Origin: Streptomyces sp. SCL15-4
Lineage (GTDB): Bacteria > Actinomycetota > Actinomycetes > Streptomycetales > Streptomycetaceae
DNA: 64,000 nt
Assembly: GCF_033366695.1 (NCBI RefSeq)
Contig: NZ_JAOBTQ010000001.1
Span: 6,696,001 to 6,760,000, forward strand
Direction: 5' to 3'
Shown: piece after piece, positions 1 through 12,677 of the stretch
Numbering within the stretch: position 1 is the stretch's first letter
Layout of the letters: each line of letters starts with the position of its first letter
Translations under genes and position numbers: made by a program
Notes under the pieces: generated by a model
What the model saw: the letters and a program-made list of their open reading frames with translations, nothing else
What the model was told of the DNA's origin: nothing
Database searches by the model: none

Positions 1-1719
1 ATGCGGGACTACAGCGAGGCGTCCGGCTGGCAGCGGGCGCGCTCCTACCAGTGGAAGGACACCGTCGGCCCGGTCGAGCAGCGCGCCACCAACGCCAACT
101 TCTGGGGCTACAACCAGAGCTACGGACTCGGGTACTACGAGTACTTCCGGTTCGCCGAGGACATCGGAGCCATGCCGCTGCCCGTCGTGCCGGCCCTGGT
201 GACCGGCTGCGGCCAGAACAAGGCCGTGGACGACGACGCCCTCCTGGAGCGGCACATCCAGGACACCCTGGACCTCATCGAGTTCGCCAACGGACCGGCG
301 ACCTCCGCCTGGGGCAGGGTCCGGGCGAGGATGGGCCATCCCAGGCCCTTCCACCTCACCCACATCGAGGTCGGCAACGAGGAGAACCTGCCCACCGAGT
401 TCTTCGCCCGCTTCCAGCGCTTCCGCGCGGCCGTCCAGGCGAAGTACCCGTACATGAAGGTCGTCTCCAACTCCGGCCCGGACGATTCCGGCCCGGTCTT
501 CGACACCGCCTGGAAGCTCAACCGGGACGCGGGCGTCGACATGGTCGACGAGCACTACTACAACAGCAAGCGGTGGTTCCTGCAGAACAACGACCGCTAC
601 GACTCCTACGACCGCTCCGGTCCGAAGGTCTTCCTCGGCGAGTACGCCTCCCAGGGCAACGCCTTCGAGAACGGCCTCGCCGAGGCGGCCTTCATGACCG
701 GCCTGGAACGCAACGCGGACGTGGTCGAACTCGCCTCCTACGCCCCGCTGTTCGCCAACGAGGACTACGTCCAGTGGCGCCCGGACCTGGTGTGGTTCAA
801 CAACCACGCCTCCTGGGGCACGGCCAACTACGAGGTCCAGAAGCTGTTCATGACCAACGTCGGCGACCGCGTCGTACCGAGCACGGCGACCGGCACCCCG
901 GGCGTCAGCGGGCCCATCACCGGCGCGGTCGGCCTGTCCACGTGGAACACCAGCGCCGCCTACGACGACGTACGGGTCACCGGCGCCGACGGCTCCGCGC
1001 TGCTCGGCGACGACTTCTCCGGCGACGCCTCGAAGTGGACCCACACCGGGGCCGGCAGCTGGACCGTCCAGGACGGCCGGTACGTCCAGACGGACGACAC
1101 CGCCGAGAACACCCTGGTCCAGGCCGGCGACCCGTCCTGGCACGACTACGACCTGCATGTGAAGGCCACCAAGAAGTCCGGCAAGGAGGGCTTCCTCGTC
1201 GCCTTCGGCGTCAAGGACACCGGGAACTGGTTCTGGTGGAACCTCGGCGGCTGGAACAACACCCAGTCGGCCGTCGAGCAGGCCGTGGACGGCGGCAAGT
1301 CCACGCTGATGACCAAGGCGGGCTCGGTCGAGACCGGCCGCGCCTACGACATCGACGTCAAGGTGCGCGGCCGCCAGGTCACCCTCTACCTCGACGGCGA
1401 GGAGTGGGGCAGCTTCACCGACGACAAGCCGGCCGAGCCGTTCCGCCAGGTCGTCACGCGCGACGCGAAGACCGGCGAGCTGATCGTCAAGGTCGTCAAC
1501 GCCCAGTCCGCCGCGGCTCGCACCAGCATCGACCTGGGCGGCGCGAAGGTCGCCTCCCGGGCGAAGGCCGTCACGCTCGCCGCCGCGCCGGACGCGGTGA
1601 ACTCCGAGACGTCCACGGCGGTCGCCCCGCGCACGTCCACCGTCGACGGGGTCGCGGGGACGTTCACGTACACCTTCCCGGCGAACTCCGTCACCTTCCT
1701 GAGGATCAAGCAGAAGTAG
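1..1719 (+). CDS. GH51 alpha-L-arabinofuranosidase (5' truncated by window edge)
   Basis: Retaining exo-glycosidase that removes terminal arabinofuranosyl groups from arabinan or arabinoxylan; probably secreted, but the signal region lies outside the window. The frame is open from base 1 and its first residues already belong to the TIM barrel (WKDTVGPVEQR, NFWGYNQ), so the base-1 ATG is probably internal. The general acid/base Glu is in EVGNEEN (about residue 127 of the visible part) and the nucleophile Glu in FLGEYAS (about 214). A LamG/DUF1080-like jelly-roll module (roughly 310-465, DDFSGDASKW to LYLDGEEWGSF) appears inserted before the final beta-sandwich (VTRDAKTGELIVKVVN), which ends at about 572. 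It converges on the minus-strand desulfurase with only 15 bases between stops. Family call is firm; exact substrate is inferred. Confidence 0.88.
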   Translation: MRDYSEASGWQRARSYQWKDTVGPVEQRATNANFWGYNQSYGLGYYEYFRFAEDIGAMPLPVVPALVTGCGQNKAVDDDALLERHIQDTLDLIEFANGPATSAWGRVRARMGHPRPFHLTHIEVGNEENLPTEFFARFQRFRAAVQAKYPYMKVVSNSGPDDSGPVFDTAWKLNRDAGVDMVDEHYYNSKRWFLQNNDRYDSYDRSGPKVFLGEYASQGNAFENGLAEAAFMTGLERNADVVELASYAPLFANEDYVQWRPDLVWFNNHASWGTANYEVQKLFMTNVGDRVVPSTATGTPGVSGPITGAVGLSTWNTSAAYDDVRVTGADGSALLGDDFSGDASKWTHTGAGSWTVQDGRYVQTDDTAENTLVQAGDPSWHDYDLHVKATKKSGKEGFLVAFGVKDTGNWFWWNLGGWNNTQSAVEQAVDGGKSTLMTKAGSVETGRAYDIDVKVRGRQVTLYLDGEEWGSFTDDKPAEPFRQVVTRDAKTGELIVKVVNAQSAAARTSIDLGGAKVASRAKAVTLAAAPDAVNSETSTAVAPRTSTVDGVAGTFTYTFPANSVTFLRIKQK

Positions 1720-1734
1720 GACGGGCGGGCGCGC

Positions 1735-2973
<1,239 letters not shown>

Positions 2974-3000
2974 TCACCTCTCACGGTTTCATCTTCGCTT

Positions 3001-3033
3001 CTCCGTGAGGCACGCTAGGTCATTCTCACGGAG
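3001..3033. promoter_or_regulatory. Perfect 9-bp inverted repeat between divergent sufS and CGNR gene
   Basis: CTCCGTGAG (3001-3009) and CTCACGGAG (3025-3033) are exact reverse complements separated by 15 nt, and a further CTCACGG copy sits at 2980-2986. The array lies in the short region between two divergent start codons (2967 and 3050), where an operator would be expected. The regulator is unknown; the neighbouring CGNR protein is one candidate (inference). Confidence 0.5.
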
Positions 3034-3049
3034 AACCGCAAGGAATACC

Positions 3050-3652
3050 ATGAGAGGCGTGGATTTTGAGACACCCGTCTACCTGCACCGGCTCCCGGTC
3101 CCCGGCGAGGACCGGTACGCCTCGCTGGCGCTGGTCAACACCCGGTTCACCGTCAGCCACGGCCCGGTCGACCTGCTCGACGGCACCGGGGCCGCGCACC
3201 TGTGGCTGGTCCGCCGCGCCCTGCTGCCCGACCGGGCGGACCTGAACGGCCGCCAGTCCGGCCGGCTGCGGGCCCTGCGCGAGGCGCTGCGGACCCTCTT
3301 CGCGGCCCGCGCCGCCGGGGCCCGGCCGCCAGGCGACGCCCTCGACACCCTGAACGCCGCCCTCGCCGCCGCCCCCGTCACCCCCCACCTCGTCTGGAAC
3401 GCCGACGGTCCCCGCCGTGCCGACCTGCCCGACGCCGGCAACCCGGTCGCCGCCGCGCTGTTCCTGCTCGCCGAGGACGCCACCGACCTGCTCACCGGCG
3501 CCGACGCGGCCCAGCTCGCCGAGTGCGCCGCCCAGGGCTGCGCCCGCTGGTTCCTGCGCTCCCACGGCGCCCGCCGCTGGTGCACCACCAAGTGCGGCAA
3601 CCGGGTGCGGGCGGCCCGGGCCTACGCGGCCCGGAAGGCCGGTTCACCCTAA
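3050..3652 (+). CDS. CGNR zinc-finger protein (ABATE-domain family)
   Basis: 200-aa protein of the actinobacterial ABATE/CGNR family, thought to be stress-linked DNA-binding regulators; function inferred from family only. The C-terminus carries the four-cysteine finger CAAQGCARWF...CTTKCGNR, where CGNR is the family signature, followed by a basic tail (AARAYAARKA). The N-terminal half (LALVNTRFTV, DLLDGTGAAHLWL) matches the ABATE region. The ATG at 3050 is preferred over upstream in-frame possibilities because family members start just before the 'ALVNT' segment and the region before it is intergenic in character. A second CGNR protein lies at 51067-51627. It may autoregulate through the inverted repeat just upstream. 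Confidence 0.78.
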   Translation: MRGVDFETPVYLHRLPVPGEDRYASLALVNTRFTVSHGPVDLLDGTGAAHLWLVRRALLPDRADLNGRQSGRLRALREALRTLFAARAAGARPPGDALDTLNAALAAAPVTPHLVWNADGPRRADLPDAGNPVAAALFLLAEDATDLLTGADAAQLAECAAQGCARWFLRSHGARRWCTTKCGNRVRAARAYAARKAGSP

Positions 3653-3821
3653 AAACACCTGCCGTAAATCCAGCGTTTCCCATTCGGTCATCAAATTCAC
3701 GCGGCGTTTCCCCGGTCCGGAGGAAGTCGCCCGATTTTTCGGTGAGCACACAACCATTCGGAATGGTCCTCCGTCTAAGTCCGCGAATAGACGGGGTACG
3801 CATTCTGTGAGGACACCGAAA

Positions 3822-3902
3822 ATGCATCGCAGCACTCCACCGGACGCCCCCGGCAATGCCGGGAGGAACGCGCGGCCGCGCCCGGACGGGAACCGGATGT
3901 GA
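3822..3902 (+). CDS. Possible 26-aa upstream ORF overlapping the yfhO-like start
   Basis: A short open frame beginning ATG CAT CGC and ending ATG TGA overlaps the GTG of the next gene within the string ATGTGA. That architecture is typical of translational coupling. The peptide (MHRSTPPDAPGNAG...) has no recognised motif and no obvious ribosome-binding site, so coding status is doubtful. It sits at the end of a comparatively AT-rich 246-bp gap (3653-3898) in which I see no other gene. Confidence 0.25.
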   Translation: MHRSTPPDAPGNAGRNARPRPDGNRM

Positions 3903-6448
3903 AAGCGGTGTCCCGGCCGGGGCGGGCCGCCTGCCTGCTCGCCGCCGCCCTCACGGTCACCGCGTTCTGCGCCGGTGACGCCCTCGCGCGCAGCTACCCC
4001 TTCGGACCGCGCACCCGCGCCGTCAACGACCTGGGCAACCAGTTCGTGCCCTTCCACGCCCACCTGTGGGACCTGCTGCACGGCAGGGCCGAGGGCGGCC
4101 TCCTCGTCAACTGGCAGTCCGGCTACGGCGCCTCCTTCCTGCCCGACCTCGGCACCTACCTCGGCAGCCCCTTCGCCCCGCTGGTCGCCCTCTTCCCCCG
4201 CGACGAGATCGACCTCGCGGTGTACGTGATCACCGTCCTGAAGATCGCCTGCGCCGCCGCGGCCATGACCGGGCTGCTGCTCGCCTTCCGGCCCGGCCGC
4301 TGGTGGGCGGCGGGCCTGCTCGGCGCCTCCTACGCGCTGTGCGGCTGGACCCTCGCCGACGCCGACTACAACCCGATGTGGCTCGACGGGCTGATCGCCC
4401 TGCCCCTGCTGTGCCTGGTCGGCGAGTGGGCGCGCACCGGACGCCGGCGCCTGCCCGGCGCGCTGATCGTCGCGCTCGCCTGGACGGCCAACTTCTACAC
4501 CGCCTACATGGCCACCCTCGGCGCCGCCCTGGTGCTGCTGCTCCGCCTCGTCCTTATCGGGCCGTCCCGCCGGCAGGCCCTCGCGGCGGCCGGCCGCGCC
4601 GCCCTCACCACCGCCCTCGGCGTGGGCCTCGCCGCCCCGCTGGTGCTGACCGTCTACTTCGGCACCCGGCACGCCTACCCGGGCCGGGTGACGGCCTTCA
4701 CCCCGGTACCGGCCGAGGACGTGCTCGCGCGGCTGCTGCCGACGGCGTACGGCTGGGGCTCGCCGGCCCTCTACACCGGCACCACCACCCTGCTGCTCGC
4801 CCTCGCCCTGCCCTTCCACCGGGCGGTCCCCGGCCGGGTCCGGGCCGGCTGGACGGCCCTGGTGCTCCTCGCGGTCCTGTCCCTGCAGTGGACGCCCACC
4901 CACCTGCTCTGGCACGCCTTCGCCACTCCGCAGGGCAGCCCCTACCGGCAGACCTTCGTCGTGTGCGGACTGCTCGTCATCGCCGCCTGGCACACCCTGT
5001 CCCACGGCCCGCCCGGCCCGCGCGCCCTCGGTCTCGCCGCCGCGCTGTTCGCCCTGATCACCGCGCTCGCCGGCCGCAGCGGCGTGCTGCGGCCCCTCAC
5101 CTGGCCGGTGCTGCTGCTCGCCGTCGCCGGCGCGCTCGGCGGACTGGCGCTGCTGGCCCGCGCCGGGCGGCGCCCGGGACTCGCCGGGCTGGCCGTCGTC
5201 CTGCTGCTCGGCGCCCAGACCGGGGAGAGCGCCGCCACCACGGCCGTCACCACCCGGCTGCACCTCGCGCACCTGGACGACTACGCGCCCTGGGGCGAAC
5301 GGCAGCAGCGGCAGTCCGCGCTGATCGCCGAGGCCGACGACTGGCCCCGCCACCGCACCGACCCCGGCCGCGAACAGACCGTCGGCAACGACCCGCTGCT
5401 GGTGGGCGGCGAGGGCGCCCAGTACTACAGCAGCCTGACCTCCGACGTCCTCAGCCGCACCCTGACCGCGCTCGGCGGCGGCTGGACCTCGCGCGGGCGC
5501 AGCGTGCAGAGCCTGGACAACGCCGTCACGGACGTGCTCTTCTCCGTCGGCGCCCGGGTGCACTCACCGTCCGACCCGCACCAGAAGCACACGCCGCCGC
5601 ACCAGCGCCCGGCGCGCCTGACCCGGCGGGACGTCCCGCCCCTGGTGACCGTGCGGTCCCGCCCGGACACCCGGCCCTTCGGCGACTCGCCCTACCGCAA
5701 CCAGGAGATCCTGCTCGGCAGCCGCGTCTACACCGTCCCCGCCCTCACCGTGCGGGACGACTCCGGCAGGCCGCTGCCGGATCGCCGGGTCGGCTCCGGC
5801 ACCGCCCGCACCCGGCCGGAGATCACCGCCCGCTGCCCGGCCGGCACCCAGGTACACCTGTGGGCCCCGCACTACTCCGGCACCGCACGGCTCGCCGGCG
5901 GCACCGCCACGCTCTTCACCGCCAAGGACACGCGCAACCGCGCCGCCATGGCCCCGCTCGGCACCGCCCCGGCCTCCGGCCGGCTGACCATCCGGCTCCG
6001 GCCGGTACGGCCCGGCAGCGTCCCGACCGGCGCGATCGGCTGCCTGGACACCGGCCGGCTGCGCGCCGCCGCCGCGCGCCTGACGGCCGGCGGGGCCACC
6101 GGCGTCACCGTCTCCGACGGCACCGTCCACGCCCGGCTGCCCGCCGGGAGCCGGGGCCTCGCGGTCCTCGCCGCGCCCCGCATCGCCGGCTGGCGGTGCG
6201 CCGCGGGCGACGGCCCGGCCCGGCCGGCGGGGGAGTACCACGGCCTGATCGCCGTCCCCATCGGTCCCGCGACGACCAGCCTGACCTGCACCTATCACCC
6301 ACCGGGCCTGCGGCTGGGCACGGCGGTCGGGGGAGCCTCGCTGCTCGTCCTCGTCGCGCTGACCGCCGTCACCGCCCTGCGCCGCCGCCGCGCTCCGGCG
6401 CCGCCCACGACCACATCACCGCGCGAGCGGGTGACCACCGCTCACTGA
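3899..6448 (+). CDS. YfhO-family polytopic membrane protein (GT-C-like)
   Basis: 849-aa integral membrane protein of the YfhO family, GT-C-fold glycosyltransferases that transfer a sugar from a lipid-linked donor to an envelope polymer on the outer face of the membrane. The N-terminal signature is visible: NDLGNQFVPFHAHLWDLL, then NWQSGYGASFLPDLGTYLGSP (split motif, residues about 43-95). Around ten hydrophobic segments follow to about residue 450, then a soluble C-terminal part, a last transmembrane helix (TAVGGASLLVLVALTAVTAL) and a basic tail. The GTG at 3899 precedes a good signal-anchor. It is followed after 22 bp by a GT2 dolichyl-phosphate-mannose-synthase-like gene and then a GtrA gene, the same three components as the Bacillus/Listeria YfhO-CsbB-GtcA systems. 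Acceptor and sugar are unknown here. Confidence 0.75.
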   Translation: MKAVSRPGRAACLLAAALTVTAFCAGDALARSYPFGPRTRAVNDLGNQFVPFHAHLWDLLHGRAEGGLLVNWQSGYGASFLPDLGTYLGSPFAPLVALFPRDEIDLAVYVITVLKIACAAAAMTGLLLAFRPGRWWAAGLLGASYALCGWTLADADYNPMWLDGLIALPLLCLVGEWARTGRRRLPGALIVALAWTANFYTAYMATLGAALVLLLRLVLIGPSRRQALAAAGRAALTTALGVGLAAPLVLTVYFGTRHAYPGRVTAFTPVPAEDVLARLLPTAYGWGSPALYTGTTTLLLALALPFHRAVPGRVRAGWTALVLLAVLSLQWTPTHLLWHAFATPQGSPYRQTFVVCGLLVIAAWHTLSHGPPGPRALGLAAALFALITALAGRSGVLRPLTWPVLLLAVAGALGGLALLARAGRRPGLAGLAVVLLLGAQTGESAATTAVTTRLHLAHLDDYAPWGERQQRQSALIAEADDWPRHRTDPGREQTVGNDPLLVGGEGAQYYSSLTSDVLSRTLTALGGGWTSRGRSVQSLDNAVTDVLFSVGARVHSPSDPHQKHTPPHQRPARLTRRDVPPLVTVRSRPDTRPFGDSPYRNQEILLGSRVYTVPALTVRDDSGRPLPDRRVGSGTARTRPEITARCPAGTQVHLWAPHYSGTARLAGGTATLFTAKDTRNRAAMAPLGTAPASGRLTIRLRPVRPGSVPTGAIGCLDTGRLRAAAARLTAGGATGVTVSDGTVHARLPAGSRGLAVLAAPRIAGWRCAAGDGPARPAGEYHGLIAVPIGPATTSLTCTYHPPGLRLGTAVGGASLLVLVALTAVTALRRRRAPAPPTTTSPRERVTTAH

Positions 6449-6470
6449 CCGCGCCCAGGGGGAATCCACC

Positions 6471-7421
6471 ATGCTGATATCCATCGTCGCGCCCTGCTAC
6501 AACGAGGAAGACGTCCTCGCCCGCTTCCACGAGGAGGTGCAGAACGTCGCCGAGGAGCTGCTGCCCCTCGGCCACGACATGGAGTTCGTCTACGTCGACG
6601 ACGGCAGCCGGGACCGCACGCTCACCGTCCTGGAGGAACTGGCCGGGCGCGACTCCCGGGTCCGCTACGTCTCCTTCAGCCGCAACTTCGGCAAGGAGGC
6701 GGCGCTGCTCGCCGGCCTGCGGTACGCCGCGGGCGACGCGGTGATCGTCATGGACGCCGACCTCCAGCACCCGCCGCGGCTGATCAAGCGCATGGTCGAA
6801 CTGCGCGAACAGGGCCACGACCAGGTCATCGCCCGGCGCACCCGCACCGGCGACCGGCTGACCCGGACCCTCACCGCGCGCCTGTACTACCGGCTGGTCA
6901 ACCGCCTGGTCGACGTCGAACTCGTCGACGGCGTCGGAGACTTCCGGCTGATGTCGCGCCGGGTGGTCGACGCGGTGCTGGGCCTGACCGAGTACAACCG
7001 CTTCTCCAAGGGGCTGTTCGCCTGGGTCGGCTTCCCGAGCACCACCTTCGAGTACCAGAACGCCGTCCGCGAGGCCGGCCGCAGCTCCTGGAACCTGCGC
7101 GGACTGCTCAACTACGGCCTCGACGGCCTGCTGTCCTTCAACAACCGCCCGCTGCGCGCCGCCCTCTGGCTCGGGGTGACCCTGCTGCTGTGCGCGGGCC
7201 TGTACACCGCCTGGATCGTGGGCGCGGCGCTCGCCCACGGCGTCCAGACCCCCGGCTATGTGACCATCATCACCGCCGTGACCGCCCTCGCGGGCGTGCA
7301 GATGGTCATGCTGGGAGTCATCGGGGAGTACACCGGCCGCATCTACTACGAGGTGAAGGGGCGCCCGCACTTCCTGGTGAAGGCGACCAACGTGGAACGG
7401 ACGAAGGACCTCATTCCCTGA
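6471..7421 (+). CDS. GT2 polyprenyl-phosphate glycosyltransferase (GtrB/CsbB/DPM1-like)
   Basis: 316-aa membrane-anchored GT2 enzyme expected to move a sugar from a nucleotide donor to undecaprenyl or polyprenyl phosphate on the cytoplasmic face. Seen: the N-terminal SIVAPCYNEEDVLARFH, the DDGSRDRT nucleotide-binding loop, VMDADLQHPP (DXD-type metal site, about residue 95), and the acceptor-side GVGDFRLMSRR and FKYQ/SSWN region. Two C-terminal transmembrane helices follow (AALWLGVTLLLCAGLYTAW; VTIITAVTALAGVQMVMLG), typical of GtrB/CsbB proteins. The ATG at 6471 has a GGGGGA ribosome-binding site. Its stop overlaps the gtrA-like ATG (TGATG), so the two are translationally coupled. Together with the upstream YfhO-like protein it forms a probable three-gene operon. 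Confidence 0.88.
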   Translation: MLISIVAPCYNEEDVLARFHEEVQNVAEELLPLGHDMEFVYVDDGSRDRTLTVLEELAGRDSRVRYVSFSRNFGKEAALLAGLRYAAGDAVIVMDADLQHPPRLIKRMVELREQGHDQVIARRTRTGDRLTRTLTARLYYRLVNRLVDVELVDGVGDFRLMSRRVVDAVLGLTEYNRFSKGLFAWVGFPSTTFEYQNAVREAGRSSWNLRGLLNYGLDGLLSFNNRPLRAALWLGVTLLLCAGLYTAWIVGAALAHGVQTPGYVTIITAVTALAGVQMVMLGVIGEYTGRIYYEVKGRPHFLVKATNVERTKDLIP

Positions 7422-7781
7422 TGCGGCAGATACTGACCTTCGCGGCGGTCGGTGTCGTCAATACGGCGACCTACTACTGTCTTTACCTGTTGTTCCTGAC
7501 CGGCCTGCCTTATCTCGCGGCGCACATCCTGGCTTTCGCGTTCGCCATGGTCGGCTCCTTTTTCCTGAACGCCCGATTCACCTACCGGACCCGGCCCACC
7601 TGGCGGAAATTCCTGCTGTTCCCGCTGACCAACCTCACCAACTTCCTGATCACGACGGCCGGGGTGTACCTGATCGTGGACGTCCTGCACGCCGGGAGCC
7701 GCTTCGCCCCGCTGCTAGCCTCCGCCGCGGCGATCCCGGTCACCTTCGTCGTCTCCCGCTGGGTGATGCTGCCCAAGTCCA

Positions 7782-7789
<8 letters not shown>
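7421..7789 (+). CDS. GtrA-family membrane protein (polyprenyl-sugar flippase candidate)
   Basis: 122-aa protein with four predicted transmembrane helices, the standard size and topology of GtrA/GtcA. The family is thought to translocate polyprenyl-phosphate-linked sugars for O-antigen, teichoic acid or arabinogalactan glycosylation. Seen: N-terminal FAAVGVVNTATYY (the FXXVGXXXT signature), central FVFA-like FAMVGSFFLNARFTYR, and C-terminal SRWVMLPK. The ATG at 7421 overlaps the GT2 stop by one base. Codon use is slightly less GC-rich than neighbours (CTT, TTT, TAT appear). Its last codons overlap the ARG box and -35 of the argC promoter, so arginine genes start immediately after it. Confidence 0.85.
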
Positions 7790-10007
<2,218 letters not shown>

Positions 10008-10011
<4 letters not shown>

Positions 10012-10907
10012 CAACCCGTAAGCACACCGCGCTGCCCAAGGCCCGCATCCTCATCGAGGCGCTGCCCTGGCTCACCCGGCACCACGGCAAGGTCGTCGTC
10101 ATCAAGTTCGGCGGCAACGCCATGGTGGACGAGGAGCTGAAGGCCGCCTTCGCCCAGGACGTCGTCTTCCTGCACCACGCCGGTCTCAAGCCGGTCGTCG
10201 TGCACGGCGGCGGCCCCCAGATCAGCGCCGCCCTCGACCGGCACGGCATCGCCAGCGAGTTCAAGGCGGGCCTGCGCGTCACCACCGAGGACGCCATGGA
10301 CGTCGTACGGATGGTGCTCGCCGGACAGGTGCAGCGCGAGCTGGTCGGCCTGCTCAACCGGCACGGCCCGCTCGCCGTCGGCCTCACCGGCGAGGACGCG
10401 CACACCATCAGCGCCACCCGGCACCTGCCCGAGATCGACGGGGAACCGGTCGACATCGGGCGGGTCGGCGAGATCACCGCCATCGACGCCGGCGCCATCG
10501 AGGCCCTGCTCGCCGACGGCCGTATCCCGGTCGTCTCCTCCATCGCCCGCTCCGCGGACGACGGACACGTCTACAACGTCAACGCCGACACGGCCGCCGC
10601 GGCCCTCGCCGCCGCCCTCGGCGCCGAGACCCTCATGGTCCTCACCGACGTCGAGGGGCTCTACGAGGACTGGCCGAACTCGGACGAGGTGATCAGCCGC
10701 CTCACCGCCTCCCAGCTGGAGAAGCTGCTGCCGGACCTCGGCTCGGGCATGGTGCCCAAGATGCAGGGCTGCCTGCACGCCGTGCGCAACGGCGTGCACA
10801 CCGCCCGGGTCATCGACGGCCGGGTCCAGCACTCGATCCTGCTGGAGATCTTCACCGACGAGGGCATCGGCACCATGGTCGTACCGGACGGACAGGGGGA
10901 GTCATGA
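10008..10907 (+). CDS. argB: Acetylglutamate kinase
   Basis: Phosphorylates N-acetylglutamate, the second step of arginine synthesis and usually the arginine-feedback-controlled one. 299 aa. Amino-acid-kinase-fold motifs are clear: [13 protein letters not shown] (ATP phosphate loop), [11 protein letters not shown] (substrate loop), [13 protein letters not shown] and LTDVEGLY. An N-terminal extension of about 20 residues before the first strand ([17 protein letters not shown]) resembles the helix that forms the hexamer and arginine site in feedback-inhibited enzymes, so inhibition by arginine is likely (inference). The ATG overlaps the argJ stop and its own stop overlaps the argD ATG. Confidence 0.97.
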
Positions 10908-12109
10908 GCAACCAGGAAATGACCGCGCGGTGGCAGGGCGCGCTGATGAACAACTACGGCACCCCGCGCCTGCCCCTCGTCCGCGGCGAGGGCACCCGGG
11001 TGTGGGACGCCGAGGACCGGGAGTACCTCGACTTCGTCGGCGGCATCGCCACCAACGCGCTCGGCCACGCCCACCCGGCCGTCGTCGCCGCCGTCAGCGG
11101 CCAGATCGCCTCCCTCGGCCACATCTCCAACTTCTTCATGGCCGAGCCCACCATCGCCCTCGCCGAACGGCTCCTGCGCCTCTTCGGCCGGGACGGCCGG
11201 GTCTTCTTCTGCAACTCCGGCGCCGAGGCCAACGAGGCCGCCTTCAAGATCGGCCGGCTGACCGGGCGCAGTCATGTGGTCGCCACCGACGGCGGCTTCC
11301 ACGGCCGGACCATGGGCGCCCTCGCGCTCACCGGCCAGCCCGCCAAGCAGGACCCGTTCCGGCCGCTGCCCGGCGACGTCACCCACGTTCCCTACGGCGA
11401 CGCCCAGGCGCTGGCCGCCGCGGTGACCGAGGACACCGCCCTGGTGGTCATCGAGCCGATCCAGGGCGAGAACGGCGTGGTGGTGCCGCCGGCCGGCTAT
11501 CTCAAGGCCGCCCGCGCGATCACCGCCGCCACCGGCGCGCTGCTGGTCCTGGACGAGGTGCAGACCGGCATCGGCCGGACCGGCACCTGGTTCGCCTACC
11601 AGGCCCACGAAGGCGTACTGCCCGACGTCGTCACCCTCGCCAAGCAGCTCGGCGGAGGGCTGCCGCTCGGCGCGACCGTGGCCTTCGGCCGGGCCGCCGA
11701 GCTGCTCCAGCCCGGCCACCACGGGACCACCTTCGGCGGCAACCCGGTCGCCTGCGCCGCCGGACTCGCCGTGCTCGACACCATCGAGGGCGAAGGCCTG
11801 CTGGACAACGTCAAGCGGCAGAGCGAGCGGCTGCGGGAGGGAATCGAGGCGCTGGGCCACCCGCTGGTCCACGGTGTCCGGGGCGGTGGCCTGCTCCTGG
11901 GTATCGTGCTCACCGGGCCGCGCGCGCCACAGGCGCAGGCGGCGGCCCAGGAGGCCGGGTTCCTGGTGAACGCGCCCGCCCCCGACGTCGTACGGCTCAT
12001 GCCGCCGCTGAATCTGCGCGACGACGAGGTGGACGCGCTGCTCGGGGCGCTGCCCGGCATCCTCGACGCAGCGAGCCCTGTGGATGGGGACGGACGATCC
12101 GGAGAATGA
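10904..12109 (+). CDS. argD: Acetylornithine aminotransferase
   Basis: PLP enzyme converting N-acetylglutamate semialdehyde to N-acetylornithine with glutamate as donor. 401 aa, normal length. PLP lysine is in [13 protein letters not shown] (Lys about 247); the aminotransferase class III signature [15 protein letters not shown] and [14 protein letters not shown] are present, with [11 protein letters not shown] binding cofactor. ATGA overlap with argB. A short stretch after the core ([14 protein letters not shown]) is a variable C-terminus. The stop lies 7 bases before the argR ATG, so argR probably belongs to the same transcript. Confidence 0.97.
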   Translation: MSNQEMTARWQGALMNNYGTPRLPLVRGEGTRVWDAEDREYLDFVGGIATNALGHAHPAVVAAVSGQIASLGHISNFFMAEPTIALAERLLRLFGRDGRVFFCNSGAEANEAAFKIGRLTGRSHVVATDGGFHGRTMGALALTGQPAKQDPFRPLPGDVTHVPYGDAQALAAAVTEDTALVVIEPIQGENGVVVPPAGYLKAARAITAATGALLVLDEVQTGIGRTGTWFAYQAHEGVLPDVVTLAKQLGGGLPLGATVAFGRAAELLQPGHHGTTFGGNPVACAAGLAVLDTIEGEGLLDNVKRQSERLREGIEALGHPLVHGVRGGGLLLGIVLTGPRAPQAQAAAQEAGFLVNAPAPDVVRLMPPLNLRDDEVDALLGALPGILDAASPVDGDGRSGE

Positions 12110-12116
12110 GACGACG

Positions 12117-12662
12117 ATGAGCGAGGCGCAGGACCACGAGCAGAGCCTGGGGGCCGGGCCCGCCGTACCGCAGACCCGCACCGCACGGCACCGCCGGATC
12201 GTGGACATCCTCAACCGGCAGCCGGTGCGGTCGCAGAGCCAGCTGGCGAAGCTGCTCGCGGACGACGGGCTGAACGTCACGCAGGCGACGCTCAGCCGGG
12301 ACCTCGACGAGCTGAACGCGGTCAAGATCCGCAACACCGACGGCGACCTGATCTACGCGGTGCCGAGCGAGGGAGGGTTCCGTACGCCGCGTGCTCCGCT
12401 GGGAGAGTCGGCGAAGGAGGAGCGGATGCGGCGGCTCTCCCAGGAGCTGCTGATCTCCGCGGAGGCCTCGGCGAACCTCGTGGTCCTGCGCACGCCTCCC
12501 GGGGCCGCGCAGTTCCTCGCCTCCGCCATCGACCAGGCCGAACTCCACGACATCCTCGGCACGATCGCCGGTGACGACACGTTGCTGCTGATCAGCCGGG
12601 AGCCCACGGGAGGCCAGGCCCTGGCGGACCATCTGCTGCGGCTGGCGCAGAACGGCCACTGA
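12117..12662 (+). CDS. argR: Arginine repressor
   Basis: Hexameric arginine-sensing transcription factor that binds ARG boxes. 181 aa: an N-terminal winged helix ([20 protein letters not shown] and [17 protein letters not shown], the recognition helix) and a C-terminal oligomerisation/arginine-binding domain ending in [16 protein letters not shown], where GTIAGDDT carries the aspartates that contact arginine. Start chosen at ATG 12117 with GGAG upstream; an in-frame ATG at 12084 lies inside argD and would add 11 unconserved residues. Being last in the argCJBDR operon it is likely autoregulated through the argC ARG box (inference). Confidence 0.95.
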   Translation: MSEAQDHEQSLGAGPAVPQTRTARHRRIVDILNRQPVRSQSQLAKLLADDGLNVTQATLSRDLDELNAVKIRNTDGDLIYAVPSEGGFRTPRAPLGESAKEERMRRLSQELLISAEASANLVVLRTPPGAAQFLASAIDQAELHDILGTIAGDDTLLLISREPTGGQALADHLLRLAQNGH

Positions 12663-12677
12663 AGGGGGGCGGCGGGA

